Of a DNA stretch of 64,000 nt, positions 1 to 7,491 are shown one piece after another. The DNA lies in assembly GCA_913062645.1 (NCBI GenBank), contig CAJXVW010000002.1, positions 186,001-250,000 on the forward strand. Reading direction: 5' to 3'. The position numbers were made by a program, and so were the translations under genes. Position 1 is the stretch's first letter. Every line of letters begins with the position of its first letter. Under the pieces are notes generated by a model. It worked only from the letters and a program-made list of their open reading frames with translations, was not told the origin of the DNA and searched no databases. The stretch comes from an uncultured Mycoplasmatota bacterium (lineage in GTDB: Bacteria > Bacillota_I > Bacilli_A > Izemoplasmatales > Izemoplasmataceae).

Positions 1-1437
1 TAAATCAGAGTAAGATAATAATTGTTTAATTAGCCCAAAACGCAATCCCCAAATCGTACCACTTGACATGTTCCCAATCTCTACATCTGCTTCACTATAA
101 AACACCTTTGTGTTATGAATAGAATATGGTTTTTCATCAGATGGTACTATGTTGATAGTATCTATTCTTGAGTCATATTCCGAAACAACATCTACGAAAA
201 CCTTACTAAGCCAATCATGAATATATTCATAATTCATGTCGAAGTATATTTCTTCAAAGCCACTTTCATAGTCTTTAATAATGTCTCTATTAGCAAGGAA
301 TCTTCTAACTCGTTTCTCAAAATCAGGTAAATCATCAATAAATACTTTCATTGCATCATCAGAGTCTACAAAAGCTTTCTTAAAACTGTTTTCATCGTCA
401 TATGATCCGATACTTCCATGAAGCACTTTGAAATCCTTCATAATGGAATAATATTCAAAAGTCTTGATTTTATCTTCTACATCCGATAAAAAATCGTCAC
501 CGATTAGTTCATACAGTTTTGGTTTTATGACTTTTAACGCAGTTGTGATGATTTCACTGTCCAAATTGTAATTGATATTGTGATCAATAAACTCTACATT
601 CTGAATCGTATTTCGTACTAGATACTCATATAAATCGGAATAATCAGCAAATAAAACATTATAGGTATCAATCAAATCATTCATTTCTTTCATATGATTC
701 ATAAGCTCATCATATAAACCGGGATACAGTTTATCAAACTCATCCAAATAATCTTTGTATACAGATGTTCCATCAATCCTGAATTGCTTAAATAGCTTCT
801 CTCCAAAGCTAACATGATCCGGAATATTTCCACAATCAATAGCAATCAAGTACTCGGGTTCTCTCAATCTATAAAGTTCTAATCTTGAACCTCTACCACT
901 AATCCAACCATCGAACTCATTCTCTTCAAGTTTGCTTGTAACACTATAGCTTCTTCCATTATTAGCCAAATGTTCATATACAACATAAAACTTGTTTGGA
1001 TCTATATCATTCTCTTGGGCGAAAATGTTAAATTTCTCTCTTGTATCACGAATTACATTCATGCATTTTTCATTCTCTTGTAGTATCAGCTTTTTTAGAT
1101 GTTCATACTCCTTTATCGTCCAGGGACAATAAAACTTGGGGTACCCGAACATCTCATTGTGCATTAGAACTGAGAGCTCTCCCTCATGCTCCAGTGTCAA
1201 CATATCATATACTATATCACCATTCTCAATCACATACTCAATAGAAGAATCTTCAATATTGAAATAATCACCATACACTCTAGGTAATCTTCTGAATATC
1301 TTGTATACAGCCTTCAGCAAAGTTGATTTACCTGAACCATTCTTGCCAATAAAGCAGTGTTTATCCCTTTTGAAGTTTATGCTATGTTCTTGAACATAGA
1401 ATTTATCTAACTTGAAATTTATCTTTTGAAGTCTCAT
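1..1437 (-). CDS. AAA/ABC-type ATPase, C-terminus cut by window edge
   Basis: At least 479 residues are open to the window edge without a stop; the start at 1437 follows a GAGGAGGGTGATTAG ribosome site. A Walker A motif GKNGSGKST lies at residues 31-39, right after an N-terminal strand (MRLQKINF), as in SMC/RecF/OLD-like ATPases that sense or cut nucleic acid. A long middle part rich in Lys, Glu and Asp probably forms coiled coil or helices, and NMSSGT near residues 456-461 resembles the ABC signature that precedes Walker B. Walker B and any nuclease or Toprim domain would lie beyond the edge, so the exact family cannot be decided. Codon use is AT-rich, unlike the genes after 4 kb, suggesting transfer. 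A role in phage defence is possible but is inference. Confidence 0.8.
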   Translation of the reverse strand, partial: MRLQKINFKLDKFYVQEHSINFKRDKHCFIGKNGSGKSTLLKAVYKIFRRLPRVYGDYFNIEDSSIEYVIENGDIVYDMLTLEHEGELSVLMHNEMFGYPKFYCPWTIKEYEHLKKLILQENEKCMNVIRDTREKFNIFAQENDIDPNKFYVVYEHLANNGRSYSVTSKLEENEFDGWISGRGSRLELYRLREPEYLIAIDCGNIPDHVSFGEKLFKQFRIDGTSVYKDYLDEFDKLYPGLYDELMNHMKEMNDLIDTYNVLFADYSDLYEYLVRNTIQNVEFIDHNINYNLDSEIITTALKVIKPKLYELIGDDFLSDVEDKIKTFEYYSIMKDFKVLHGSIGSYDDENSFKKAFVDSDDAMKVFIDDLPDFEKRVRRFLANRDIIKDYESGFEEIYFDMNYEYIHDWLSKVFVDVVSEYDSRIDTINIVPSDEKPYSIHNTKVFYSEADVEIGNMSSGTIWGLRFGLIKQLLSYSDL

Positions 1438-1462
1438 CTAATCACCCTCCTCAGTTAACTTA

Positions 1463-1471
1463 ATTATACCA
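1463..1471 (-). promoter_or_regulatory. Extended -10 promoter of the ATPase gene
   Basis: On the minus strand this reads TGGTATAAT, about 25 bases ahead of the start at 1437. No good -35 is visible, as expected for an extended -10. Confidence 0.55.
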
Positions 1472-1489
1472 TTTTATATTTAATACTTC

Positions 1490-1524
1490 TCAAAAAGAAA
1501 AGCACTTTACTATTGTAAAATGCT
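1490..1524 (-). terminator. Rho-independent terminator of the small XRE gene
   Basis: A 10-bp stem with one G-U pair (1501-1510 with 1515-1524) is followed on the minus strand by CTTTTCTTTTT. The stop codon of the XRE gene lies in the stem. Confidence 0.65.
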
Positions 1525-1740
1525 ATTCATCGAAATCTCCATAACATCTACAATCTTATAGACCATAGATAATCTAGGAGAATTTGTGCCTGATTCCCAC
1601 TTTCGTATCATGCGATCACTTACATCAAGAAGCTCTGCTAAATACTCTTGGGAATACCCTTTTGCTTCACGTAATCTTTTCAGATTGATAGCAAAGGGTG
1701 TAAGGCTTTTTCGTTTGCTGTCAGCTATCAACACCTCCAA
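1510..1740 (-). CDS. XRE-family helix-turn-helix regulator
   Basis: This small protein (up to 76 residues) is a single Cro/CI-type helix-turn-helix: FAINLKRLREAKGYSQEYLAELL with the recognition helix near VSDRMIRKWESG, followed by two short helices. It should bind DNA as a dimer and has no effector domain. The start is unclear: the TTG at 1740 overlaps the GGAGGTG ribosome site, and a second TTG (1731) lies just behind it, so the first residues may be absent. A near-perfect 20-bp palindrome at 1745-1764 in its leader is a likely autoregulatory operator. It sits in the AT-rich island with its own terminator. Confidence 0.75.
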   Translation of the reverse strand: MEVLIADSKRKSLTPFAINLKRLREAKGYSQEYLAELLDVSDRMIRKWESGTNSPRLSMVYKIVDVMEISMNSILQ

Positions 1741-1744
1741 TTAA

Positions 1745-1764
1745 TTATGAGTTTAAATTCATAA
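1745..1764. promoter_or_regulatory. Palindromic operator candidate in XRE leader
   Basis: TTATGAGTTTAAATTCATAA is a 20-bp inverted repeat with one mismatched pair. It lies between a TATAAT -10 (minus strand, 1788-1793) and the start of the XRE gene, where binding of the gene's own product would block transcription. Confidence 0.55.
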
Positions 1765-1798
1765 CCTGGATAATAGCTAACATCAAGATTATAGCATA

Positions 1799-2062
1799 TT
1801 ATTTTTTCTTTGTATATGGTTCAATTATATTAACTATCTTGATGTTGATATATTTACAGAAATCATATAGGTACTGTAGTGTAGGTTCATATTTAGCTTT
1901 TTCGATTTTCAGTACTTCTCGTTTCGAATATGATCCTAACTCTTCAGATAATTGCTTAACTGACAACCCCAGGTTTTCTCTTGCCTTTTTCAATCTTTGA
2001 CATGTCAGTTCGATTTGCTCCTTATACTTAATAATCATAATTATATTTGTGTAGTTGCTCAT
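1799..2062 (-). CDS. XRE-family helix-turn-helix protein
   Basis: An 87-residue protein with a central helix-turn-helix: LTCQRLKKARENLGLSVKQL followed by GSYSKREVLKIEKAKYEPTL, then a short C-terminal helix and a lysine-rich tail. The pattern is that of phage or antitoxin-type HTH_3 proteins. The start overlaps the end of the upstream 129-residue gene by 35 bases, so the pair is probably translated from one message. A later in-frame ATG at 2038 has a poorer ribosome site. It differs from the XRE protein just downstream, so this is not a duplication. Confidence 0.7.
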   Translation of the reverse strand: MSNYTNIIMIIKYKEQIELTCQRLKKARENLGLSVKQLSEELGSYSKREVLKIEKAKYEPTLQYLYDFCKYINIKIVNIIEPYTKKK

Positions 2063-2417
2063 CTACTCTTCGTTTTTTCATTAGATATTTTATCCTTTCA
2101 GGACGATCATTTTTCTCTTCCGTTTCTACATCTCTAACATGTAGATGTATGTCTACACACTTCATCCTTTGATCCTGTATTCTCGTAAATTTGAAGTAAG
2201 GATCACTTGTATACTTATCTACAAGAGTATCGTACTCCTTTTTGCTGACTTCTAAAACATCAATGATTGCATCTTTCCAGTGGTGTTTTACTCTAGGAGT
2301 CCATCTAGCTTTTTTTGCAGCCTCTTTCATGTTTCCTGCTCTAATAGGTAGAGTCTTCACAATATACTTGTTAATTCCAACATGTCCACATTTGACTTTT
2401 ACAGCATATTCACACAT
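2028..2417 (-). CDS. Uncharacterised basic protein
   Basis: This 129-residue protein starts at the ATG preceded by GAGGTGATGGGA. It opens with CEYAVKVKCGHVGINKYI, followed by a Lys/Arg/His-rich middle (EAAKKARWTPRVKHHWKDAI) and a charged C-terminus. I recall similar short proteins in Bacillota mobile DNA but know no function. The Cys and His residues (CGHVG, KHHWKD) could bind metal; that is a guess. It overlaps and probably shares a message with the downstream HTH gene. A TATAAT at 2452-2457 on the minus strand may be its -10. Confidence 0.65.
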   Translation of the reverse strand: MCEYAVKVKCGHVGINKYIVKTLPIRAGNMKEAAKKARWTPRVKHHWKDAIIDVLEVSKKEYDTLVDKYTSDPYFKFTRIQDQRMKCVDIHLHVRDVETEEKNDRPERIKYLMKKRRVDEQLHKYNYDY

Positions 2418-2506
2418 TCCCATCACCTCACATTGTTTTGGTTACGATAACATTATATACTACATTTATTTAGCAGAACAGGTACTACAAGTTCCATTAT
2501 GTTGCT

Positions 2507-2842
2507 TCAAAATCCTAAAGCAAAACTTAAAAAGTAGAATGATAAAGTTGCCATTCTTCTTTGTGGACTAGTAACAAATACTGTGTCCATAGAAGTTTTC
2601 CGGTATTCTAGATTTCCTTCTAGTATTTTTTCCGAGTTCTGATGGGGTTTCTCAAGTATGTACCCTTTCGTTGTGAATCCGTGTAACCCACTAACTAAAT
2701 ACTTCTTACTTAGGTGTTTCTGAGGCAAGTTGACATAATCAACTACTTCTCCACAGCCAGTTGAAATGGAGTTCGCTCCAATAGACCTAAGATAATTCTC
2801 TACATTGCTAATTGCCTCGTATGGACTTAGAGCTAATGAGAA
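2507..2842 (-). pseudogene. Open frame without a start: probable gene remnant
   Basis: An in-frame stop at 2843-2845 is followed by about 110 sense codons with protein-like composition (SPYEAISNVENYLRSIGANS, then GCGEVVDYVNL). No ATG or GTG is available near the front; only a TTG at 2728 could start a 73-residue product, and it lacks a convincing ribosome site. The 3' end reads into aromatic residues (SFYFLSFALGF), unlike a natural C-terminus. I do not recognise the family. The most economical reading is the 3' part of a gene left after a deletion or insertion in the island; a short unknown gene is the alternative. Confidence 0.4.
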
Positions 2843-2868
2843 CTATGGTTTTTTGTATCTATGTAAAG

Positions 2869-2902
2869 AAAACAGCAAATCCATACGGAAATGCTGTTTT
2901 TG
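2869..2902 (-). terminator. Terminator after the TIR-like gene
   Basis: AAAACAGCA (2869-2877) pairs with TGCTGTTTT (2892-2900); runs of T follow on both strands. It lies 23 bases past the stop of the gene at 2925. Confidence 0.7.
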
Positions 2903-2924
2903 CTAACTTAAATCTTAATTTGGG

Positions 2925-3602
2925 TTACTTCAAATCTACTGCTATTGCAAATCCTTCTTGGAAATATTGTTTGCAATAAATCATAAATTCTTTTGGTTTG
3001 ATTTCATCTATATAATTTGTGTACTTAATAATCAACTCATTAGATTCCTCATCATATGTTGTGGTATTCGTTATACCATATTCTTGTTCCTCTAATCTTT
3101 CATTTAACCATCCATGAAAATCGTCATACTCATATTTCAATGCTGCTGAATGCTTAATGTCTGTAATATCATATTCGGTTATTACCCAATCTCTAAGTAC
3201 ATCAAATAAATCTAGCAACTCGTTGTTGTGAATGGCAATGTCTACTCCTGCCAAATCAGAAAGACCTTTTTGGTACCTATAAGCCTCGCTATCTAATACA
3301 AGGATTTTCTTATCTTTACTGATGAAGTTCTTATACCCATAATCAATTCCAAGTTCAAAAGGCATATTGAGTCTGCAATACTCCTTTTCTTTGTTAGCAA
3401 CCATTCTGGAAATATCATGGAATCCTACTTGAGAATCCTCAATCAGTTTAACAATCTTATTAATTCTAACATCCCCACTGTCCTTTTTGTTTAATGATAA
3501 AAGTGGGATCATATTCAACTTGTAAACAAAATATATTAATGCGAACATTATTGGCCTATACTTATCATCATAGGGACAATTAATAAAAACTTTCAACTGC
3601 AT
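2925..3602 (-). CDS. TIR / nucleoside deoxyribosyltransferase-like protein
   Basis: A 225-residue protein beginning KVFINCPYDDKYRPIMFALI, with the further blocks SGDVRINKIVKLIEDS, GFHDISRM (60-67), NMPFELGIDYG (79-87) and ILVLDSEAYRYQKGLSDLAG. These fit a known but uncharacterised family of Rossmann-like proteins found in genomic islands. The order of a strand ending in FINCPYDD and a Glu in FELG (E83) resembles the TIR and 2'-deoxyribosyltransferase superfamily, in which that Glu acts on N-glycosidic bonds. A role as an NAD- or nucleotide-consuming defence effector is inference. It starts 3 bases after the DUF2188 gene stop, so the two form one operon, closed by a terminator at 2869-2902. 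Confidence 0.65.
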   Translation of the reverse strand: MQLKVFINCPYDDKYRPIMFALIYFVYKLNMIPLLSLNKKDSGDVRINKIVKLIEDSQVGFHDISRMVANKEKEYCRLNMPFELGIDYGYKNFISKDKKILVLDSEAYRYQKGLSDLAGVDIAIHNNELLDLFDVLRDWVITEYDITDIKHSAALKYEYDDFHGWLNERLEEQEYGITNTTTYDEESNELIIKYTNYIDEIKPKEFMIYCKQYFQEGFAIAVDLK

Positions 3603-3605
3603 TTT

Positions 3606-3839
3606 TTATTTCTTATCCTTTGGAGGATGTGGATCGTTACCATAACTTCTTTTCTCTTGAATTGTACCATTCTTCCTATGAATAAAAAGTTCCGTGTTTT
3701 GATTTTTTGCGACACCTTTAGCATAATTAGTAGCAGCTTTCTTATTTGAGAAAGATTTTGTGGCTCTGCTAGAGCCACTTTTTTTAACTTTCCATCCTCC
3801 ATCTTTTGATGGCACAACATGTTGGCTACTCTTTTTCAT
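3606..3839 (-). CDS. DUF2188-family small basic protein
   Basis: This 77-residue protein starts at the ATG behind GAGGAGGTTGTTATA. It reads HVVPSKDGGWKVKKSGSSRA, then KSFSNKKAATNYAKGVAKNQ and a C-terminal LFIHRKNGTIQEKRSYGNDP block, the full pattern of DUF2188: two short beta-rich segments, GGW, and a closing DP. The function of DUF2188 is unknown; members are small and soluble and often lie in accessory DNA. It is the first gene of a two-gene unit with the TIR-like gene, so it could be that protein's partner or inhibitor (inference). An extended -10 (TGATATAAT, minus strand, 3871-3879) precedes it. Confidence 0.8.
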   Translation of the reverse strand: MKKSSQHVVPSKDGGWKVKKSGSSRATKSFSNKKAATNYAKGVAKNQNTELFIHRKNGTIQEKRSYGNDPHPPKDKK

Positions 3840-3870
3840 TATAACAACCTCCTCGTTATGTATTAACTTT

Positions 3871-3879
3871 ATTATATCA
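3871..3879 (-). promoter_or_regulatory. Extended -10 promoter of DUF2188/TIR-like operon
   Basis: The minus strand reads TGATATAAT about 30 bases ahead of the start at 3839. Confidence 0.55.
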
Positions 3880-3994
3880 CAAAAAATGGCACTTTCCTGT
3901 GTGGAGAGTACCAAATATGCTATATTCCGTAATCTTTTAAGTCGTTTGGGATACGTCTCGCTATATCATATGTCAATAGAAAAATGTAATCGTA

Positions 3995-4023
3995 AAAACG
4001 GATTCCATTTCGGAATCCGTTTA
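3995..4023 (-). terminator. Terminator of the photolyase/DUF2177 operon
   Basis: AAACGGATTCC (3996-4006) pairs with GGAATCCGTTT (4012-4022). On the minus strand it ends the message just after the DUF2177 stop. It also marks the right edge of the AT-rich block. Confidence 0.8.
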
Positions 4024-4024
4024 T

Positions 4025-4423
4025 TTAGCCAATCCAGTTGTAAATCAAATACGTCAGTACACCCATGGTCGTACTGAGGAATGATCCCCAGGCTAGATCC
4101 ACGATGGTGACCGTGATCGGCCAATCTCTAAGGGTGGCGAGATTCGTAAGGTCATACGTCGCATACGTCACGAACCCGAACAACAGGCCGCCGACGATGG
4201 CGCGACTGAGACTCTCTGCTTCGACCGCCGGAGCGATGACGAAGTACACGACGCCGACGATGAATACGAGATAGAAGATGCCCGCCGCCACGAAGTTGGG
4301 GGAATCGGCCATCAAATGGCCGATCTGATTCTGATAGAATTTCGGTGCGACGAGGCCGAGCCAGATCGCGTCGATGACAAGAAAGATCACGAACGCGATG
4401 CCATACATTTTCAAATATTCCAT
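4025..4423 (-). CDS. DUF2177-family membrane protein
   Basis: 132 residues with four predicted membrane spans (about 6-26, 43-66, 76-92 and 104-130). The N-terminal block FLVIDAIWLGLVAPKFYQNQIG and the GLLFGFVTYATYDLTNLATL segment are the DUF2177 hallmarks. The protein has no known activity. It is the last gene of the DUF1295-photolyase-DUF523/DUF1722 operon, 16 bases behind its neighbour, with AAAGGAG ahead of the ATG. DUF2177 and DUF1295 proteins commonly accompany photolyase genes in bacteria, so a link to light or oxidative stress is plausible but unproven. Confidence 0.85.
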   Translation of the reverse strand: MEYLKMYGIAFVIFLVIDAIWLGLVAPKFYQNQIGHLMADSPNFVAAGIFYLVFIVGVVYFVIAPAVEAESLSRAIVGGLLFGFVTYATYDLTNLATLRDWPITVTIVDLAWGSFLSTTMGVLTYLIYNWIG

Positions 4424-4439
4424 GATTGTCTGTTCTCCT

Positions 4440-5414
4440 TTACAGTTTGTTGCCGCTGTCCATCATCACCGTCAACTCTTTTGGGAACGGTTGAAAGACA
4501 GTCTGTTTCAACAAGTAGTCTTCTTTGAAGCGAACGGCGTATCCTCGTAACAGATACAGCACGTTCGAATACGGGATCTTATGATCGATGTAATCGTCGA
4601 GCGTGTCGAAGAAGTATTCCTTCTCCGGCGTATCCAACTTGTCCTTGAAGTAGCCGTAGAGATGCTGGAGGGTGTTGACCCGGCGCTTCTGCGACGGCTC
4701 GCCGTGCAGCAGTTTGCGCAGATGCTTCTGATAGGCGTCCAAAACTTCGTCGTGAGACAGCTTGTCGTGATTGGCGACGATCTGTCCCATCTTCTTCAGA
4801 ATCTCCTGGTTGTAGGACATGTAGAGATACTTGTTCTTGGCGTGGAACTCCACCAGGTCCTTGTACTTGAAGTCGTCTTTCATGTGGCGGAAAGCCGCCA
4901 TCGTGAAGACATGGGTGAAGAAGTTCTCGCGGATGTTGTAGTTGGAGATCCGTCGTTCCGTCTCGATCGGATGATCGGGGAACTTGGCTTTGATCGCCCC
5001 GCCGAACATGCCATCGTTGCGAGCACTTTCGAGATGCGCCTTGCCGACGTCGCGGTACACCTTGACGTCGCCGACGCCGCAGGTCGGCGACTTGGCTTTC
5101 ATCAGGAATCCGTCGACATCGCGGCGATACAGTTTCTCGAGATACTTCTCGGTGAACGTGTCCATCTTCTCCGTGTAGTCATAGCCGTGGACGCTGGAGA
5201 GGAGTTTCTGATCCTCGCCCTTGCGTTTCACCAGACGGACCGCCTCGCGCGGTGCGCCGAGGCCGATCGACAGTTCGGGACAGACGCGGATGAAATTGAC
5301 GACGTCCTTCATCCGTTTGACGTAGTCGTCGGCGATCATCGATCCGTCGAAGCGACAGCTTTCGTATTCGATGCAAGCGCTGACGAAGATGTTCGGTTTG
5401 ACGTGGGTGCTCAT
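4440..5414 (-). CDS. YbgA-like DUF523-DUF1722 protein
   Basis: A 324-residue two-domain protein. The N-terminal DUF523 part (about 1-150) has the conserved cysteines C14, C20, C45 (CPE) and C112 (SPTCGV). DUF523 proteins such as TudS carry a [4Fe-4S] cluster and remove sulphur from thiouracil, so an Fe-S enzyme on thio-bases is a reasonable inference. The C-terminal DUF1722 part (about 190-310) contains FHAKNKYLYMSYNQ. E. coli ybgA has the same fusion and also sits beside phr. Its ATG overlaps the photolyase stop as ATGA, so translation is coupled. Confidence 0.85.
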   Translation of the reverse strand: MSTHVKPNIFVSACIEYESCRFDGSMIADDYVKRMKDVVNFIRVCPELSIGLGAPREAVRLVKRKGEDQKLLSSVHGYDYTEKMDTFTEKYLEKLYRRDVDGFLMKAKSPTCGVGDVKVYRDVGKAHLESARNDGMFGGAIKAKFPDHPIETERRISNYNIRENFFTHVFTMAAFRHMKDDFKYKDLVEFHAKNKYLYMSYNQEILKKMGQIVANHDKLSHDEVLDAYQKHLRKLLHGEPSQKRRVNTLQHLYGYFKDKLDTPEKEYFFDTLDDYIDHKIPYSNVLYLLRGYAVRFKEDYLLKQTVFQPFPKELTVMMDSGNKL

Positions 5415-6652
5415 TGGTTCACCAACCTTTCAATCTTCTTGACATATTCTTCAATGTCGAATTTGCGTTTCAGCCCGTTGGCGTTCATGTAGCGCAGCTT
5501 CCCAAAAATGGGTCGCTCCGGCCAGGCCCGGTCGTGTTTGCCGAAACACCAGGCGACGCCGGTGTAGCCGTTGGGCGTGTTACCGTCTAGGAAATAATAG
5601 TTATTCAAGGTAATTGCGGTTTCATAAGCTTCTTTGTAGGTCCGGGACCATTCGATGATCTTCTTCGCCCAGTACATCCGCATGTACCCGTGCATCTTGC
5701 CGAGATGAACCATCTCCTTCATGGCCGCGTTGAAGTACGGGTCGTGGGTGCGGAAGTTGATGTAATCGTCCTTGGTGTAGAGGTGTTCCCGTTCATCCAT
5801 CAGGTGTTGGTTCATCGTCTTGTAAGCCCAATCGTAGGTGATGCCGTCGAACTGGTCGTACTTGTCGTTGTAGTAGATGAAGTTGTAGGCGAGTTCCCGC
5901 CGGACGATCAACTCCTCGATGAAACTCTCAGTGCTTTCCCCTTCGAAGTAGACGACCTCGTCATGAATCGTCAGCGGACTGATGAAGCCGTATTTAAGAT
6001 AGGGGCTCAGTCCAGACGTGTAATCCTTCGACGGATCGTTGCGGTCGACGTAGTGATCCAGTTTCTCCAGAATGAAGTCCTGAAGCACACCGAGCGCATC
6101 TTCTTCGCCGCGGAACCATTCCAAGGTGGTGTTCACCGGATCGTGGAACTCTTCCAGCCGACTCATGATCTTCTTGCGAATTGTCGACGCGGCGTATTCT
6201 TCTTTTTGCGATGCGATCCGCACCGGAACGAAGACATCGCTTTCGACGATGGAGAGGCCTACATCGTACTCGTCAGAGAGCGCGTGAACTTTCCGTTCGA
6301 AGGCCTTCTCGGCGTTGAGATAACCGCGGTCCTTGACGACGTGATACGCATTTGCGATTACTTCTTCCAGTTCCTCGTTCCACGCGTCAAACCGGTAGAC
6401 ATGATTCGTGATCGGGGCAAGCACCTCCTCGGCGTTCTCGACGCCGTGACGGAAGAACTCGTTGTTGCGTTCGTTCTCTTCCGGTTCTCGGTACAAGACC
6501 ACGCGCAGATCCTTCTTCGTCGCATGGACGAACTCGAGCGCGTGTTCAAGCGAGTGGTTGTTGTGAAGGCGGAAACTGGTGCACATCAGATACAGGATGT
6601 AGTCGTTCTTGTTGTCCGCGTCGCGGACGATTTGAATCCGGTCGACGTTCAT
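5411..6652 (-). CDS. Class II CPD photolyase
   Basis: 413 residues. It would repair cyclobutane pyrimidine dimers using FAD and light. The C-terminal half has the class II signatures: LSPYLKYGFISPL, RRELAYNFIYYN, MHGYMRMYWAKKIIEWS, LNNYYFLDGNTPNGYTGVAW and RPIFGKLRYMN, which build the FAD pocket and dimer-binding surface. The N-terminal half is the Rossmann antenna domain. The ATG at 6652 overlaps the upstream DUF1295 stop (ATGA) and fits the family length; the open frame continues further upstream only as an out-of-frame shadow of DUF1295. A second, unrelated photolyase lies at 31437-32888. Confidence 0.92.
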   Translation of the reverse strand: MNVDRIQIVRDADNKNDYILYLMCTSFRLHNNHSLEHALEFVHATKKDLRVVLYREPEENERNNEFFRHGVENAEEVLAPITNHVYRFDAWNEELEEVIANAYHVVKDRGYLNAEKAFERKVHALSDEYDVGLSIVESDVFVPVRIASQKEEYAASTIRKKIMSRLEEFHDPVNTTLEWFRGEEDALGVLQDFILEKLDHYVDRNDPSKDYTSGLSPYLKYGFISPLTIHDEVVYFEGESTESFIEELIVRRELAYNFIYYNDKYDQFDGITYDWAYKTMNQHLMDEREHLYTKDDYINFRTHDPYFNAAMKEMVHLGKMHGYMRMYWAKKIIEWSRTYKEAYETAITLNNYYFLDGNTPNGYTGVAWCFGKHDRAWPERPIFGKLRYMNANGLKRKFDIEEYVKKIERLVNQ

Positions 6653-7404
6653 ACCGGATCCTTGGGGAACCACGCGAATAGCTTGTTGGTCCGTTTCGCG
6701 TACTCCTCCCAACCGTCCCTCGTTTTCATCCGTTCTTCCAGAAGCGGCGTACTGACGAAGACAAAAATATAGGTCATCGCGAGCGGACTGTATACGAGCC
6801 ACCAGGCTGACGGGTCGAGAAGCACCGCAAACAGATACAGGCCCCACCACATCAGGATTTCTCCGAAGTAGTTGGGATGACGGGTGTATTGCCACAGTCC
6901 GGTGGTGATGATGCCGCCTCGTTTCGAGGCGATGTGACGCTTGAGCTGACGGTCGCCGATGACTTCGAACAAGTATCCGATGAGCCAGATCACCAGTCCG
7001 ACGATGGACAAATAATTGAATGACACGTCGTTGACATTGAGATAATAGACGGTGCTGCCGATCGCGAACATGAACAGCCCCTGCAGCATGTAGACCTGAA
7101 GGAAGGCGCGCGGGATGACCCACTTGCCCCAGGCCTTGCGCCAGTTCTGATAGCGGAAGTCCTCTTCGGCGAAGATGTTGCGCCGCATGATGTAGTAAAA
7201 CAACCTCAGACCCCACAGGCTGATCAGGATGTTGGCCAAGAGCGGTGCGAACGACGTCGGTTGATACACCAGATACAAGATCCATGACGCGACGACGAAG
7301 CCGAGTCCCCAGCCGATGTCGACGATCGAGTTGTTCTTGATCGCCGTGCCGACGATGAAGAAGATGAAGAAATAAGCCAATATGATTAAGAGTGCGTTGA
7401 GCAT
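6649..7404 (-). CDS. DUF1295-family membrane reductase-like protein
   Basis: 251 residues with about six membrane spans and the DUF1295 signature: VDIGWGLGFV, GLRLFYYIMRRN and a C-terminal RHPNYFGEILMWWGLYL with LLEERMKTRDGWEEYAKRT. The C-terminal part matches the steroid 5-alpha reductase / isoprenylcysteine methyltransferase fold, where RHPNY binds the nucleotide cofactor; the substrate is unknown. Its ATG follows GGAGGG. It is the first gene of the photolyase operon and overlaps phr by 4 bases. A TGGTAAAAT extended -10 lies just upstream, after the rsgA terminator. Confidence 0.85.
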   Translation of the reverse strand: MLNALLIILAYFFIFFIVGTAIKNNSIVDIGWGLGFVVASWILYLVYQPTSFAPLLANILISLWGLRLFYYIMRRNIFAEEDFRYQNWRKAWGKWVIPRAFLQVYMLQGLFMFAIGSTVYYLNVNDVSFNYLSIVGLVIWLIGYLFEVIGDRQLKRHIASKRGGIITTGLWQYTRHPNYFGEILMWWGLYLFAVLLDPSAWWLVYSPLAMTYIFVFVSTPLLEERMKTRDGWEEYAKRTNKLFAWFPKDPV

Positions 7405-7454
7405 GAGATGATCCCTCCTCTACTTCCCATTTTACCATCAAAGTTCGTCATTCC

Positions 7455-7491
7455 CTAAAAAAAGACAACACAACCTAGCGATTGTGTTGTC
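7455..7491 (-). terminator. rsgA terminator
   Basis: GACAACACAA (7464-7473) pairs with TTGTGTTGTC (7482-7491), followed on the minus strand by seven Ts. The rsgA stop codon is in the loop. Confidence 0.85.

Noticed and set aside
6653..7441. N-terminal extension of the photolyase frame
   Set aside because: It is a +1 shadow of the DUF1295 gene; the ATG at 6652 overlaps the DUF1295 stop and gives the family length.
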